DNA from: Lishizhenia tianjinensis
Lineage (GTDB): Bacteria > Bacteroidota > Bacteroidia > Flavobacteriales_D > Crocinitomicaceae
Assembly: GCA_945902115.1 (NCBI GenBank)
Contig: CAMDLY010000002.1
Span: 32,274-96,273 of the forward strand
Length of the DNA: 64,000 nt
Direction of reading: 5' to 3'
Shown here: positions 44,627 to 53,837 of the stretch, one piece after another
How the letters are laid out: every line of letters begins with the position of its first letter
How positions within the stretch are numbered: the first letter of the stretch is position 1
Translations under genes and position numbers: made by a program
Notes under the pieces: generated by a model
Database searches by the model: none
Seen by the model: only the letters and a program-made list of their open reading frames with translations
What the model was told of the DNA's origin: nothing

Positions 44627-45592
44627 ATGGACGAAGAAAAGAGAAATAAAATCTGTGCACTATTCCAAATTGAATTTCCTATTATTCAAGCAGGAATGAT
44701 TTGGTGTTCAGGTTGGAGACTTGCCTCGGCAGTTTCCAATTCGGGGGGCTTAGGAATTATTGGCTCAGGTTCGATGTACCCTGCCATTCTAGACGAACAT
44801 ATATCGAAATGCAAAGCTGCCACTGATAAACCCTTTGCAGTGAACTTACCCATGTTATACCCTGACATTGATAAACATATTGAAACAATCGTTAAACACA
44901 AAGTTCCCATTGTATTCACCAGTGCAGGGAATCCTAAAACCTATACAGAATATTTAAAATCACATGGTATTATAGTTGTGCATGTTGTTTCGAGCTTAAA
45001 ATTTGCCTTGAAAGCTCAAGACGCAGGAGTTGACGCCATCGTAGCAGAGGGATTTGAAGCAGGAGGTCATAACGGAAGAGATGAAACCACCACCATGTGT
45101 TTAATTCCAAAAGTTGCTAGCGAAATTAGTATTCCACTCATTGCTGCAGGTGGAATTGGAAGCGGAAGATCCATGCTTGCCGCAATGAACCTAGGGGCTG
45201 ATGGTGTTCAAATTGGAAGTCGCTTTGTAGCATCCATAGAGTCTAGTGCACACAATGCATTTAAAGAAGTTGTTGTCAACAGCAATGAAGGAGATACCCA
45301 TTTGACCTTGAAAGAACTTACGCCTGTCAGATTGATCAAAAATTCTTTTTATTCCTTAATCGACAGCGCATATCAACGTAATGCGAGTAAGGAAGAATTA
45401 CAAAATATATTGGGTAGAGGAAGAGCAAAAAAAGGAATGTTTGAAGGAGATTTAGTCGAGGGAGAGCTGGAAATAGGACAAGTCGCAAGTTTAATAAACG
45501 AAATTAAGCCTGCTGCAGAAATTGTTAAAGAAATTCTGTCAGAATATACAAAAGCAAAAAGTGAACAAAATAGCCTTAAATTCGCGTTCTGA
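44627..45592 (+). CDS. Nitronate monooxygenase / FabK-like flavoprotein
   Basis: 321 aa TIM-barrel of the NMO/FabK (2-nitropropane dioxygenase-like) family, FMN-dependent. Seen: FPIIQAGMIWCSGWRLASAVSNSGGLGIIGSG at the N-terminus (landmarks PIIQAGM, NSGGLG), VVHVVSSLKFALKAQDAGVDAIVAEG, EAGGHNGRDE with the active-site His, IPLIAAGGIGSGRSMLAAM, and GADGVQIGSRFVAS for phosphate binding. Whether it oxidises nitronates or reduces enoyl-ACP cannot be decided by eye. Its TGA overlaps the ATG of the M16 protease gene by one base, so the three plus-strand genes here are translationally coupled. Confidence 0.85.
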   Translation: MDEEKRNKICALFQIEFPIIQAGMIWCSGWRLASAVSNSGGLGIIGSGSMYPAILDEHISKCKAATDKPFAVNLPMLYPDIDKHIETIVKHKVPIVFTSAGNPKTYTEYLKSHGIIVVHVVSSLKFALKAQDAGVDAIVAEGFEAGGHNGRDETTTMCLIPKVASEISIPLIAAGGIGSGRSMLAAMNLGADGVQIGSRFVASIESSAHNAFKEVVVNSNEGDTHLTLKELTPVRLIKNSFYSLIDSAYQRNASKEELQNILGRGRAKKGMFEGDLVEGELEIGQVASLINEIKPAAEIVKEILSEYTKAKSEQNSLKFAF

Positions 45593-46827
45593 TGATAAAT
45601 TTTGAACGATTTGTACTAGCTAATGGCTTAAAAGTACTTTTTCATAAAGATACTACTACGCCTATGGCGGTAGTTAATGTTTTATACGATGTTGGTGCGC
45701 GAGATGAAACTGAGGATAAAACGGGCTTTGCTCATTTATTTGAACACCTCATGTTTGGTGGTTCTCGTCACATTCCAAATTTTGATTCAGTGCTTCAAAA
45801 AGCGGGAGGTGAAAATAATGCTTTTACCAGCAACGATATTACCAATTACTACGACATTTTACCGGCTGAAAATCTAGATACTGCCTTATGGCTCGAAAGT
45901 GACCGAATGTTATCATTGGCCTTTACCCCTAAAAGTCTTGAGGTTCAGCGGAATGTTGTCATCGAAGAATTTAAACAGCGATATTTGAATCAACCTTATG
46001 GAGATATTTGGTTAGAACTTCGCCCATTGGCTTACATCGCTCATCCCTATAAGTGGGCGACCATCGGGAAAAATATCAAGCATATAGAAGACGCTACAAT
46101 GAACGATGTGAAATCCTTTTTTTCAAGGTATTACTGTCCTTCAAATGCTATACTCTGTGTAGCAGGGAATGTGGAATTAGAGGATATAAAGCAAAAAGTG
46201 AACTATTGGTTTGGTTCCATTCCTTCGGGTAAAAAACTGCCAAGAATTTTAAATGCCGAACCTACGCAAAAAGATTATAGAGTAAAAACTATACTTCGAA
46301 ATGTCCCTGCTGACGCATTTTATTTTGCCTTTAAAATGCCTGAAAGGAAAGATCCAGACTATTATATCGCGGATATATTAAGTGATATTTTAGGCAGAGA
46401 AAAATCTTCTACGCTCTACATTCGACTTCAACAAGAATTACGATTGGTTACTGAAATTTCTTGTTATATTTTTGGTTCATTAGATACGGGTCTATTTATT
46501 ATTTCAGGAAAACTTGCTGAAAGTATATCATTTGAACAATTTGAACAAGAGTTCTGGTTAGTCGTTGACGAGTTTCTGAAGGAAAAGATCAATGAATCTG
46601 AGTTGATTGCAGTGAAAAATAAACTAAAAACTTCGAAAGCTTTCCAAGAACAAGGGCTGCTCAATAGGGCCATGAATTTGAGCTATTTCGAATTACTAGG
46701 AGATGCGAATGGCATAAACGAAGAATTTAGTTTGTATGACCATGTTAAAATCTCGCATATTAGTTCCTTCGCGAAAAAATGCTTGAAAAAAAATAATTGT
46801 TCCCTCTTAAGGGTCAAAAAAAAGTAG
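45592..46827 (+). CDS. M16 family zinc peptidase, catalytic subunit
   Basis: 411 aa. The inverted zinc motif HLFEH in GFAHLFEHLMFGGS near residue 50 and the downstream metal Glu in VVIEEFKQRYLNQPYGD identify an active M16B-type protease. The two structural halves (active N-terminal, inactive C-terminal) are both present. No clear signal peptide: it begins MINFERFVLANGLKVLFHKD, so the mature protein is probably cytoplasmic, unlike many secreted pitrilysins. It starts on the stop codon of the NMO gene and is followed after one base by an M16 homologue lacking the zinc motif, so the two probably form a heterodimer. Confidence 0.9.
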   Translation: MINFERFVLANGLKVLFHKDTTTPMAVVNVLYDVGARDETEDKTGFAHLFEHLMFGGSRHIPNFDSVLQKAGGENNAFTSNDITNYYDILPAENLDTALWLESDRMLSLAFTPKSLEVQRNVVIEEFKQRYLNQPYGDIWLELRPLAYIAHPYKWATIGKNIKHIEDATMNDVKSFFSRYYCPSNAILCVAGNVELEDIKQKVNYWFGSIPSGKKLPRILNAEPTQKDYRVKTILRNVPADAFYFAFKMPERKDPDYYIADILSDILGREKSSTLYIRLQQELRLVTEISCYIFGSLDTGLFIISGKLAESISFEQFEQEFWLVVDEFLKEKINESELIAVKNKLKTSKAFQEQGLLNRAMNLSYFELLGDANGINEEFSLYDHVKISHISSFAKKCLKKNNCSLLRVKKK

Positions 46828-46828
46828 T

Positions 46829-48124
46829 ATGCTGACAAAAAAAATTGGACATGGAACAAGTGAGTGTGTCGCTGATCGTTCCATTGCGCCTCCCATAAAG
46901 GATGAATTTAAAATATCCTTCGATACACCAGTAATTCGGACCTTGGAAGATAATTTGACGTTCTATTGGATGAAAAATGTTTTGAACGAAACCTCAAGAA
47001 TAGATTTGTATTTCGATGCAGGTAGCGGATTTACTCAACCAATTATTGCATCAATTACTGCCGCCATGTTGTTATCTGGAAGCGATAAAAAATCTTCTCA
47101 AAAAATTCACGAACAATTAGATTTTTTTGGCGCATACTATGATGTTGAAGTGACACAGCACCATTGTATTGTACACCTCTATGCGCTGAAAGAAAATATT
47201 GCACAAGTTACAAGTACCTTTGTTGAAGCGCTGATGGATATGAATTGTTTAGCTAATGAGTTAAAACTTACTATCGACGAAAAAAGACAAAAATTTGCGA
47301 TCAATTTACAACGTGTCTCCGCAGTGGCCCAGCGAAATTTCCAACAATTGGTGTTTAACGGAACTCCTATGAAAAGGATAATTCAATCTCGAGATTTTTC
47401 AAAAATAACAACAGAAAATATTCGACAATTTCATCAAAATAATTTTCTGAATGGACTTTCAAGAATTCATATTGTTGGAGATGTAGATGTTAATTCAATT
47501 TCGCTCATTACAGATCTTCTTAAACCCCTTGCTTCCAAAAATAAAAAATCAAAACCGCTGAGATTTGAAAATTTAAAAACTAGCATTCATTTACCAAAAA
47601 AAAATGCGCTACAATCTGCCATCAGAATCGGTAAAATATGCATGAATAAACACCATGATGATTTTATAGGTTTTTCCATTCTTTGCACTATTTTGGGTGA
47701 TTATTTTGGAAGTCGTTTGATGAAAAACATTCGAGAGGATAAAGGCTACACCTACGGAATAGGATGTATGATTCAAGAACTTCCCGAAACCGGTATTTTT
47801 TTAATCGTTACCGAGGTGGGCGTTGATCAACGAGAACTTGCATTACAAGAAATCAAAAAAGAAATTGAAATTCTTCAAACAGAATTAATTCCGAAAACAG
47901 AATTGAACTTGGTCAAAAATTATTTGCTCGGTCAAGCACTTAAAGAAGCTGATGGTCCATATGCACAATTCGATTTATTTTTGGGCGTAGATATGTTTGG
48001 ATTGGGTGTAAACTATTACGACAAATACCTGACAGAATTAAAAAAAATTAAAGCAATAGAGCTGAGGGAATTGGCCAAAAAACATCTCAATTGGGATGAT
48101 TTTACCATTGTCACTGTTGGATAG
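46829..48124 (+). CDS. M16 family peptidase homologue, non-catalytic partner
   Basis: 431 aa. It shares the M16 layout (YFDAGSGFTQPIIASITAAML, then EQLDFFGAYYDVEVTQHHCIVHL, and MKNIREDKGYTYGIGCMIQE in the second half). At the position of HxxEH it has only a loop (ASITAAMLLSGSDKKS) without zinc ligands, so it is catalytically dead. The Arg/Tyr pair in the R..KGYTYG segment, used for substrate binding by inactive M16 chains, is kept. Separated by one base from the active subunit gene, it matches the mitochondrial-processing-peptidase-like pattern of one active and one inactive chain. Confidence 0.88.
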   Translation: MLTKKIGHGTSECVADRSIAPPIKDEFKISFDTPVIRTLEDNLTFYWMKNVLNETSRIDLYFDAGSGFTQPIIASITAAMLLSGSDKKSSQKIHEQLDFFGAYYDVEVTQHHCIVHLYALKENIAQVTSTFVEALMDMNCLANELKLTIDEKRQKFAINLQRVSAVAQRNFQQLVFNGTPMKRIIQSRDFSKITTENIRQFHQNNFLNGLSRIHIVGDVDVNSISLITDLLKPLASKNKKSKPLRFENLKTSIHLPKKNALQSAIRIGKICMNKHHDDFIGFSILCTILGDYFGSRLMKNIREDKGYTYGIGCMIQELPETGIFLIVTEVGVDQRELALQEIKKEIEILQTELIPKTELNLVKNYLLGQALKEADGPYAQFDLFLGVDMFGLGVNYYDKYLTELKKIKAIELRELAKKHLNWDDFTIVTVG

Positions 48125-48183
48125 CAACTTAATTTTTATTATTTCGTTATAATACTTCGTATTATGATGCGTTAACCACAGAG

Positions 48184-51100
48184 ATGCAACTTCGGATATT
48201 GCTTGTATGTTTTCTTTTGCTTACGATTTCATTCGCACGTGCTAGCCATGTGATGGGTGGAGAAATAACTTATTCATGTATTGGCGGTAATACTTACATT
48301 TTTGAATTGGTTTTTTATAGAGATTGCAACGGCGCCGAAGTAAACACGATTTCTGAAAATATCAAAGTTTGGAATCATCCCACACTTTCATCTATAGATT
48401 TACCATTCGTAAACAGAATTGACATTTCTCCTACTTGCACGCAAGTAGTTGGAGGTCCGGCTCCTTTTGATTGCGGTAATGGTAGTGCAGGAGGAAACGG
48501 TATCGGTGCAATTGAAAAAATAACATACCGCAGCGCACCAATTGTACTTACGGGTGTACCACCACCCCAAGGATGGATTTTTACCTATGAAAACTTTTCA
48601 CGAAGCGGAGCGATTACTAACATCGTTTCACCATCATCGTATGGCATCACCTTAGCCGCAAAGATATTTGCCATCCCAAATTTCAATGGAATTGGCTGCA
48701 GCGACTCCTCTCCAAAATTTCTTCAAGAACCAAATTTTGTCAGTTGCTCGGGATTTCCTTATGCGTACAACATGAATGCAGTAGACCCTGATTTAGATTC
48801 ACTGGTATTTGATTTTGGTATTCCCTACAACAACTTTCCAGGAGCGACATTCTACAATCCTCCCATAGCACCTATTCCTGTTCCCTTCGAAACTGGATTC
48901 ACTTATTCAAACCCTACACCGGATGCGACTTTAAATCCAACCAATATCGGTGCATCAATAAATCCAACCAATGGAGAATTAATATTTACAAGTTTCACTA
49001 CAGGAACTTATGTAGTAAAAATCAATGTAAAATCATATCGGTCTGGAGCACTAATTTCAGAGGTGGAGAGGGAGATGCAATTGGTCGTTAATGCTTGTTC
49101 TCAAGCCAATAATGCGCCAATAATCAATGCACCTTTTGCGGGGGGATCATTTGAAACAACAATTGTTGCAGGAGATTTAATCAACTTAAACCTCACTGCC
49201 GAGGATACAGATTTGTTGCAAGATGGCACACCTCAAACGCTAATATTAATTGCTTCCGGACCCATGTTTGGCACTGGTTTTAACTCAGCCACTGGATGTG
49301 ATATTGAGCCATGTGCGCAATTAAATTCCACCTTACCAATCGTAGCTTCTCAAAATGTAACTGCTAATTTTAGTTGGCAAACAGATTGTAATCACCTAGT
49401 GAATCAATATGGCATAGTTGCTGACATGGTCCCTTATAACTTTGTTTTTCGCGTTCAAGATGACTTTTGTCAAGTTCCAAAAGTAAGTTATGCCACCGTC
49501 ACGATAAATGTTATGAATCCCGGTATAATTCCTGCGACAAGTTTCACCTGTATACAAACAGAGTCAGATGGAGATATAACCTTGAAATGGAATCAATCGA
49601 CGAATATTGCCAATTCTTTTTATGCCTACAAATTAAAATCATTACAGGGATTAGATATCACTATCAATGATATTTCAATCACCTCTTACACGATTCCTGC
49701 CATTAATGCAGCACACGATTTCTTTATTGGCGTTCAATCTGGTTGTGACGGAAATACCGTTAAATATTCAGACACTCTGCAAAACATACATCTCGCATTA
49801 ACTAATCCAGGTAACGGCATAGCGATTTTACAGTGGAATTTACCGACTAGTCCGCAGGCTGTCGGGATGAATGACTATGTCCAAATATACCGTCAATACC
49901 CTGTTGGGACCCTCACTTGGGTGGACAGTGTTGCGTATGGTGCCACACAATTTCTTGATACCATTGATATTTGTTCGGCCGAAATTGGCTACCAAATTAT
50001 ATTGCCCAATAATCCTTGTCCCTTTACTTCCAATACACCAACAGATATTTTTGAAGATCTGATTACTCCTGATATTCCAATTATTCTGGGTGTAGGTGCA
50101 GATACCATACAAGAAGGTAACGTTCTGCTCACATGGAATCAAAATGGGCAACCTGACACCTATGGTTATGTAATTTATACTTTTGACGAAAATGGCTTTC
50201 TCTTTGAATTGGATACCGTATGGGGTTGGGAAAATACCAGTTACTCGTACCCTGATGATTTAGGCAATGGCCCTCTATCCTATTCCGTGGCTGCGTTTGA
50301 TTCATGCTCCACGACATCAGTTCCGGTTACCTATCAAACCTCAGCAAAAGCCTATATCAATAAAACGATGGTGTTGTCGAATACAATCCAGATGTGCGAG
50401 AAGACAGCAACTTTTTCGTGGACACCATACATTGGGAGAAATGTCGTGAATTATTACATTTGGAAAAAACAAAATGGCCTGTGGGAGAATATTTTTTCTA
50501 CTACAGACACAACTGCCATTGTTGATGTCGAAAATGGAGAAAGTTATTGTTTTTATGTAGAGGCTATTTTCACAGACGGCTTTGGTGCTTTTTCGTCTCC
50601 CGCCTGTTTTGTTGTTCCTTCTCCTGGCATACCGGCATATCATTATTTCGAATTAGCGACGGTGAATGAAAAAGAGGTGGTGTTAACAGATTATGTGGAT
50701 TCCTCCGTGGGGATTCAAGCCATTCAATTTGAGAAAAGACGCATAATCGATGGTGCATTTGAAGTTATAGCAACAGTTCCCGTAATTAGTGATTTCACCA
50801 CTTATATTGACGAAGATCCGCTTGTTGAAGACTATTCCCAGGAATATCGGACAAAGTTTATTGACAGTTGCGGAGGCTTATCTAATAACTACTCAACTAT
50901 TAATAGAACAATCCATTTAACGGGAGAAGCAGACGAATATGATTTAGTTAATTCTATCACATGGAGTCGATACGAAGGATTCAATGCAGGTGTCCACCAT
51001 TACCACGTTTACAGATCATTGAATGGTGTTTTTGGCGACCCTCCGATTGCCAATATATTAAATACCGATAACAACCAGGAATTCTTCAATTTTGTTGATA

Positions 51101-51534
51101 ATATCGCTGGTTTAATTGCGAATATAGAGTCATCTTCTATCGAAGAATATTCAAACGGGGCGATGTGCTATAGAATTATAGCAGTTGAAAATGAAGGAAA
51201 TATTTATGGATTTCAAGATTCAAGTCAATCTAATGACTTTTGCCTAAATTATCGACCCTTGGTATTTATACCAAATGCTTTTACTCCCGGGGGCTTAAAC
51301 CCAATATTTATTCCCGTCATAACAAATGTTTCGGAAATAAATTATTCCTTTGAAATCCTCAATAAATGGGGAGATGTCTTTTTTAAAACAAACGATATAT
51401 TGGAGGGATGGAATGGGAAGATTTCCTCCAGTGGAAATGATGCTTCAAACGATACATATATCTATTTCATAAAGTATAAAGATCAAGATGGAGTTTCACA
51501 TTCAAAAAGTGGAATGGTCAGTCTGATAAGGTGA
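48184..51534 (+). CDS. Large secreted protein with gliding-motility-type (T9SS type B) C-terminus
   Basis: 1116 aa with a signal peptide (LLVCFLLLTISFARA). The mature start (SHVMGGEITYSCIGGNTYIFELVFYRDCNG-like; landmarks HVMGGEI, FYRDCNG) is the opening I associate with a recurrent Bacteroidota gliding-associated protein group. The middle consists of cadherin/Fn3-like beta modules (PIINAPFAGGSFETTIVAGDL, DITLKWNQSTNIANSFYAYKL, GNVLLTWNQNGQPDTYGYVIY, YSVAAFDSCST). The end VFIPNAFTPGGLNPIF, ILNKWGDVFFKTND and GWNGKISSSGND is the type B sorting domain. Likely exported by T9SS and attached to the surface. Its TGA overlaps the ATG of the GT9 gene by one base. Confidence 0.85.
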   Translation: MQLRILLVCFLLLTISFARASHVMGGEITYSCIGGNTYIFELVFYRDCNGAEVNTISENIKVWNHPTLSSIDLPFVNRIDISPTCTQVVGGPAPFDCGNGSAGGNGIGAIEKITYRSAPIVLTGVPPPQGWIFTYENFSRSGAITNIVSPSSYGITLAAKIFAIPNFNGIGCSDSSPKFLQEPNFVSCSGFPYAYNMNAVDPDLDSLVFDFGIPYNNFPGATFYNPPIAPIPVPFETGFTYSNPTPDATLNPTNIGASINPTNGELIFTSFTTGTYVVKINVKSYRSGALISEVEREMQLVVNACSQANNAPIINAPFAGGSFETTIVAGDLINLNLTAEDTDLLQDGTPQTLILIASGPMFGTGFNSATGCDIEPCAQLNSTLPIVASQNVTANFSWQTDCNHLVNQYGIVADMVPYNFVFRVQDDFCQVPKVSYATVTINVMNPGIIPATSFTCIQTESDGDITLKWNQSTNIANSFYAYKLKSLQGLDITINDISITSYTIPAINAAHDFFIGVQSGCDGNTVKYSDTLQNIHLALTNPGNGIAILQWNLPTSPQAVGMNDYVQIYRQYPVGTLTWVDSVAYGATQFLDTIDICSAEIGYQIILPNNPCPFTSNTPTDIFEDLITPDIPIILGVGADTIQEGNVLLTWNQNGQPDTYGYVIYTFDENGFLFELDTVWGWENTSYSYPDDLGNGPLSYSVAAFDSCSTTSVPVTYQTSAKAYINKTMVLSNTIQMCEKTATFSWTPYIGRNVVNYYIWKKQNGLWENIFSTTDTTAIVDVENGESYCFYVEAIFTDGFGAFSSPACFVVPSPGIPAYHYFELATVNEKEVVLTDYVDSSVGIQAIQFEKRRIIDGAFEVIATVPVISDFTTYIDEDPLVEDYSQEYRTKFIDSCGGLSNNYSTINRTIHLTGEADEYDLVNSITWSRYEGFNAGVHHYHVYRSLNGVFGDPPIANILNTDNNQEFFNFVDNIAGLIANIESSSIEEYSNGAMCYRIIAVENEGNIYGFQDSSQSNDFCLNYRPLVFIPNAFTPGGLNPIFIPVITNVSEINYSFEILNKWGDVFFKTNDILEGWNGKISSSGNDASNDTYIYFIKYKDQDGVSHSKSGMVSLIR

Positions 51535-52496
51535 TGAAAAAGATTTTAATTATACAAACTGCATTTATTGGCGATGTCATCTTGGCTACTCCTCTTATTG
51601 AAACGCTAAACCACAATTTTTCGGGTTGCCAAATCGATTTCATGGTAAAAAAAGGGAACGAAGGCTTGTTAGTAGGTCACCCTTTAATATCGCATATTTA
51701 TTCGTTTGATAAAGAAAATAAAGGAAGATCGCTAGTTGCAAACATTTCGGAAATTCGCAGAGAAAAATATGACCTTGTTGTAAATCTTCAACGTTTTGCC
51801 TCTTCAGGAATCATAGCAGGATTTTCTGGAGGAAAAAAAATAATTGGATTCAAGAAAAATCCGATATCATGGTTATTCAGCGAGAAATTCGACCATTCAA
51901 TAGGAGATGGAGCACATGAAGTTGACAGAAATCTCTCCTTAATAGAATCATTTTGTCATGCGATTATTCGTAAACCAAGACTCTATCCTACGCAAGAAAA
52001 CATTGAAAAAATACATCCTTTAATTTCAACACCATTTATTTGTCTAGCCCCAGCGTCAGTATGGAAAACAAAAGAGGCGCCCTTGGAAAAATGGTTAGAA
52101 GTAATTTCGGCGGTTGCTCATGATATGCAGATTTATTTGGTTGGCGCGCCTATTGACAAGGAGTTATGTGAGGATATACGCAGTAAAAGTGGCAGGTCTA
52201 ATATAGAAAATCTGTGCGGTAGATTGACCTTAATAGAAACAGCCTCACTTTTTAGCTTTGCAAGACGTGTTTATGTGAATGATTCTGGTCCGTTGCATAT
52301 TGCCAGTGCTATGAACACTCCTGTCACGGCATTTTTCTGTTCTACAGTTCCCGATTTTGGTTTTGGACCTTTGTCTGACGATTCGAAAATCTTCGAAGTA
52401 GAAAATTTATCCTGCCGTCCTTGCGGACTTCATGGTAAAACGGTGTGTCCTGAAGGACATTTTAAATGCGGAAAAGAATTGACTATCAATGTGTGA
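51534..52496 (+). CDS. Glycosyltransferase family 9 (heptosyltransferase-like)
   Basis: 320 aa from the ATG at 51534, which overlaps the preceding TGA; a GTG one codon upstream is possible but less likely. Seen: KILIIQTAFIGDVILATPLIETL at the N-terminus (landmarks TAFIGDVILATP), YDLVVNLQRF, APASVWKTKEAPLEKWLEVI, VGAPIDKELCEDI and VNDSGPLHIASAMNTPVTAFFCST, the pattern of ADP-heptose:LPS heptosyltransferases (GT-B). It likely adds a sugar to lipopolysaccharide core in the cytoplasm. A cluster of four Cys near the C-terminus (LSCRPCGLHGKTVCPEGHFKC) is typical of many GT9 proteins. Confidence 0.88.
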   Translation: MKKILIIQTAFIGDVILATPLIETLNHNFSGCQIDFMVKKGNEGLLVGHPLISHIYSFDKENKGRSLVANISEIRREKYDLVVNLQRFASSGIIAGFSGGKKIIGFKKNPISWLFSEKFDHSIGDGAHEVDRNLSLIESFCHAIIRKPRLYPTQENIEKIHPLISTPFICLAPASVWKTKEAPLEKWLEVISAVAHDMQIYLVGAPIDKELCEDIRSKSGRSNIENLCGRLTLIETASLFSFARRVYVNDSGPLHIASAMNTPVTAFFCSTVPDFGFGPLSDDSKIFEVENLSCRPCGLHGKTVCPEGHFKCGKELTINV

Positions 52497-52559
52497 ACAA
52501 GTATTTCTAAAACACACATAGATTAAATGTTCCTTTTAACGACCTTGATTATCATAAAT

Positions 52560-53771
52560 TTATGAAAGAACCTCTTTCACTTTGTCAGCCGCTTCCTGCA
52601 ATAATACTGCTGAGTGAACATTTAAACCAGATTCATCTATTAGACGCTTAGCCTCTACTGCATTTGTTCCTTGCAAGCGCACAATGATTGGAACTGGAAT
52701 ATTTCCAATGTTTTTGTATGCATCAACCACACCTTGTGCAACTCTGTCACATCTTACTATACCACCAAATATATTGATGAGAATTGCTTTCACATTAGGC
52801 TCTTTCAAGATAATATGAAATGCTTTCTCTACCCTTTCCGCATTTGCCGTTCCGCCAACATCTAGGAAATTTGCTGGATTACCTCCAGATAATTTGATAA
52901 TGTCCATAGTTGCCATTGCTAGACCTGCTCCATTAACCATACAGCCCACGTTACCATCTAACTTAACAAAATTTAGTCCTGCTTCGCCTGCTTCAACCTC
53001 TGTTGCATCCTCCTCGGAAATATCTCTCAGTGCAGCATATTCAGGGTGTCTGAATAAACCATTCCCGTCTAAAGTTACTTTTGCATCTACGGCTATAATT
53101 TTATCATCTGATGTTTTGAAAAGCGGGTTAATTTCAAACATTGAAGCATCAATTCCCTCGTATGCTTTGTATAATGAAGAAACAAACTTTACCATTTGTT
53201 TGAAGGCCTCACCGGAAAGACCTAGATTAAAGGCAATTTTTCGCGTCTGAAAACCTTGAAGTCCAACTCTAGGATCAATCAATTCTTTGAATATTCTTTC
53301 TGGAGTGTGTTCGGCGACATGTTCGATATCCATGCCTCCTTCGGTAGAATATACAATCACATTTTTTCCTTTATCTCTATCTAACAATACAGACATATAA
53401 AATTCTTTCACTTCCGAAGGGCCGGGATAATAAACGTCTTGTGCGATAAGTACTTTGTTTACTTTCTTTCCTTTTCCATTCGTTTGAAGCGTGACTAAAT
53501 GTCCTCCGAGAATTCCTTTTACCTTGTCCTCAACTTCATGAATACCTTTAGCAATAACAACGCCATTTGAGCCAGTTTCTTCAACCTTCCCTTTACCCCT
53601 TCCGCCAGCGTGAATTTGTGCCTTAATCACATACCAACTAGTACCTGTCTCATCAGTTAATTTTTGTGCTGCAGATACAGCATCCTCTACCTTATCAACA
53701 ACCACACCTTCCTGAATGGTAACTCCATAGCTTTTTAAAATTGCCTTTCCTTGATATTCATGTAAATTCAT
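52560..53771 (-). CDS. sucC: Succinate-CoA ligase [ADP-forming] subunit beta
   Basis: 403 aa. SucC with SucD interconverts succinyl-CoA and succinate with ADP/ATP in the TCA cycle. Seen: MNLHEYQGKAILKSYGV at the start, an ATP-grasp domain (KAQIHAGGRGKGKVEETG, EINPLFKTSD, AVDAKVTLDGNGLFRHPE), NGAGLAMATMDIIKLSGG, ANFLDVGGTA and FGGIVRCDRVAQGVV. Length and motifs are standard, with one small insertion near residues 75-85. sucD is not adjacent, which is common in Bacteroidota as far as I recall. The 63-bp gap to the GT9 gene holds no clear hairpin. Confidence 0.96.
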   Translation of the reverse strand: MNLHEYQGKAILKSYGVTIQEGVVVDKVEDAVSAAQKLTDETGTSWYVIKAQIHAGGRGKGKVEETGSNGVVIAKGIHEVEDKVKGILGGHLVTLQTNGKGKKVNKVLIAQDVYYPGPSEVKEFYMSVLLDRDKGKNVIVYSTEGGMDIEHVAEHTPERIFKELIDPRVGLQGFQTRKIAFNLGLSGEAFKQMVKFVSSLYKAYEGIDASMFEINPLFKTSDDKIIAVDAKVTLDGNGLFRHPEYAALRDISEEDATEVEAGEAGLNFVKLDGNVGCMVNGAGLAMATMDIIKLSGGNPANFLDVGGTANAERVEKAFHIILKEPNVKAILINIFGGIVRCDRVAQGVVDAYKNIGNIPVPIIVRLQGTNAVEAKRLIDESGLNVHSAVLLQEAADKVKEVLS

Positions 53772-53837
53772 TGTCTATTTTTTTGCTGTGTAAATGTACT
53801 TAATTCAATTGTTTCTGTATCGAGTTAATTAAATTAT

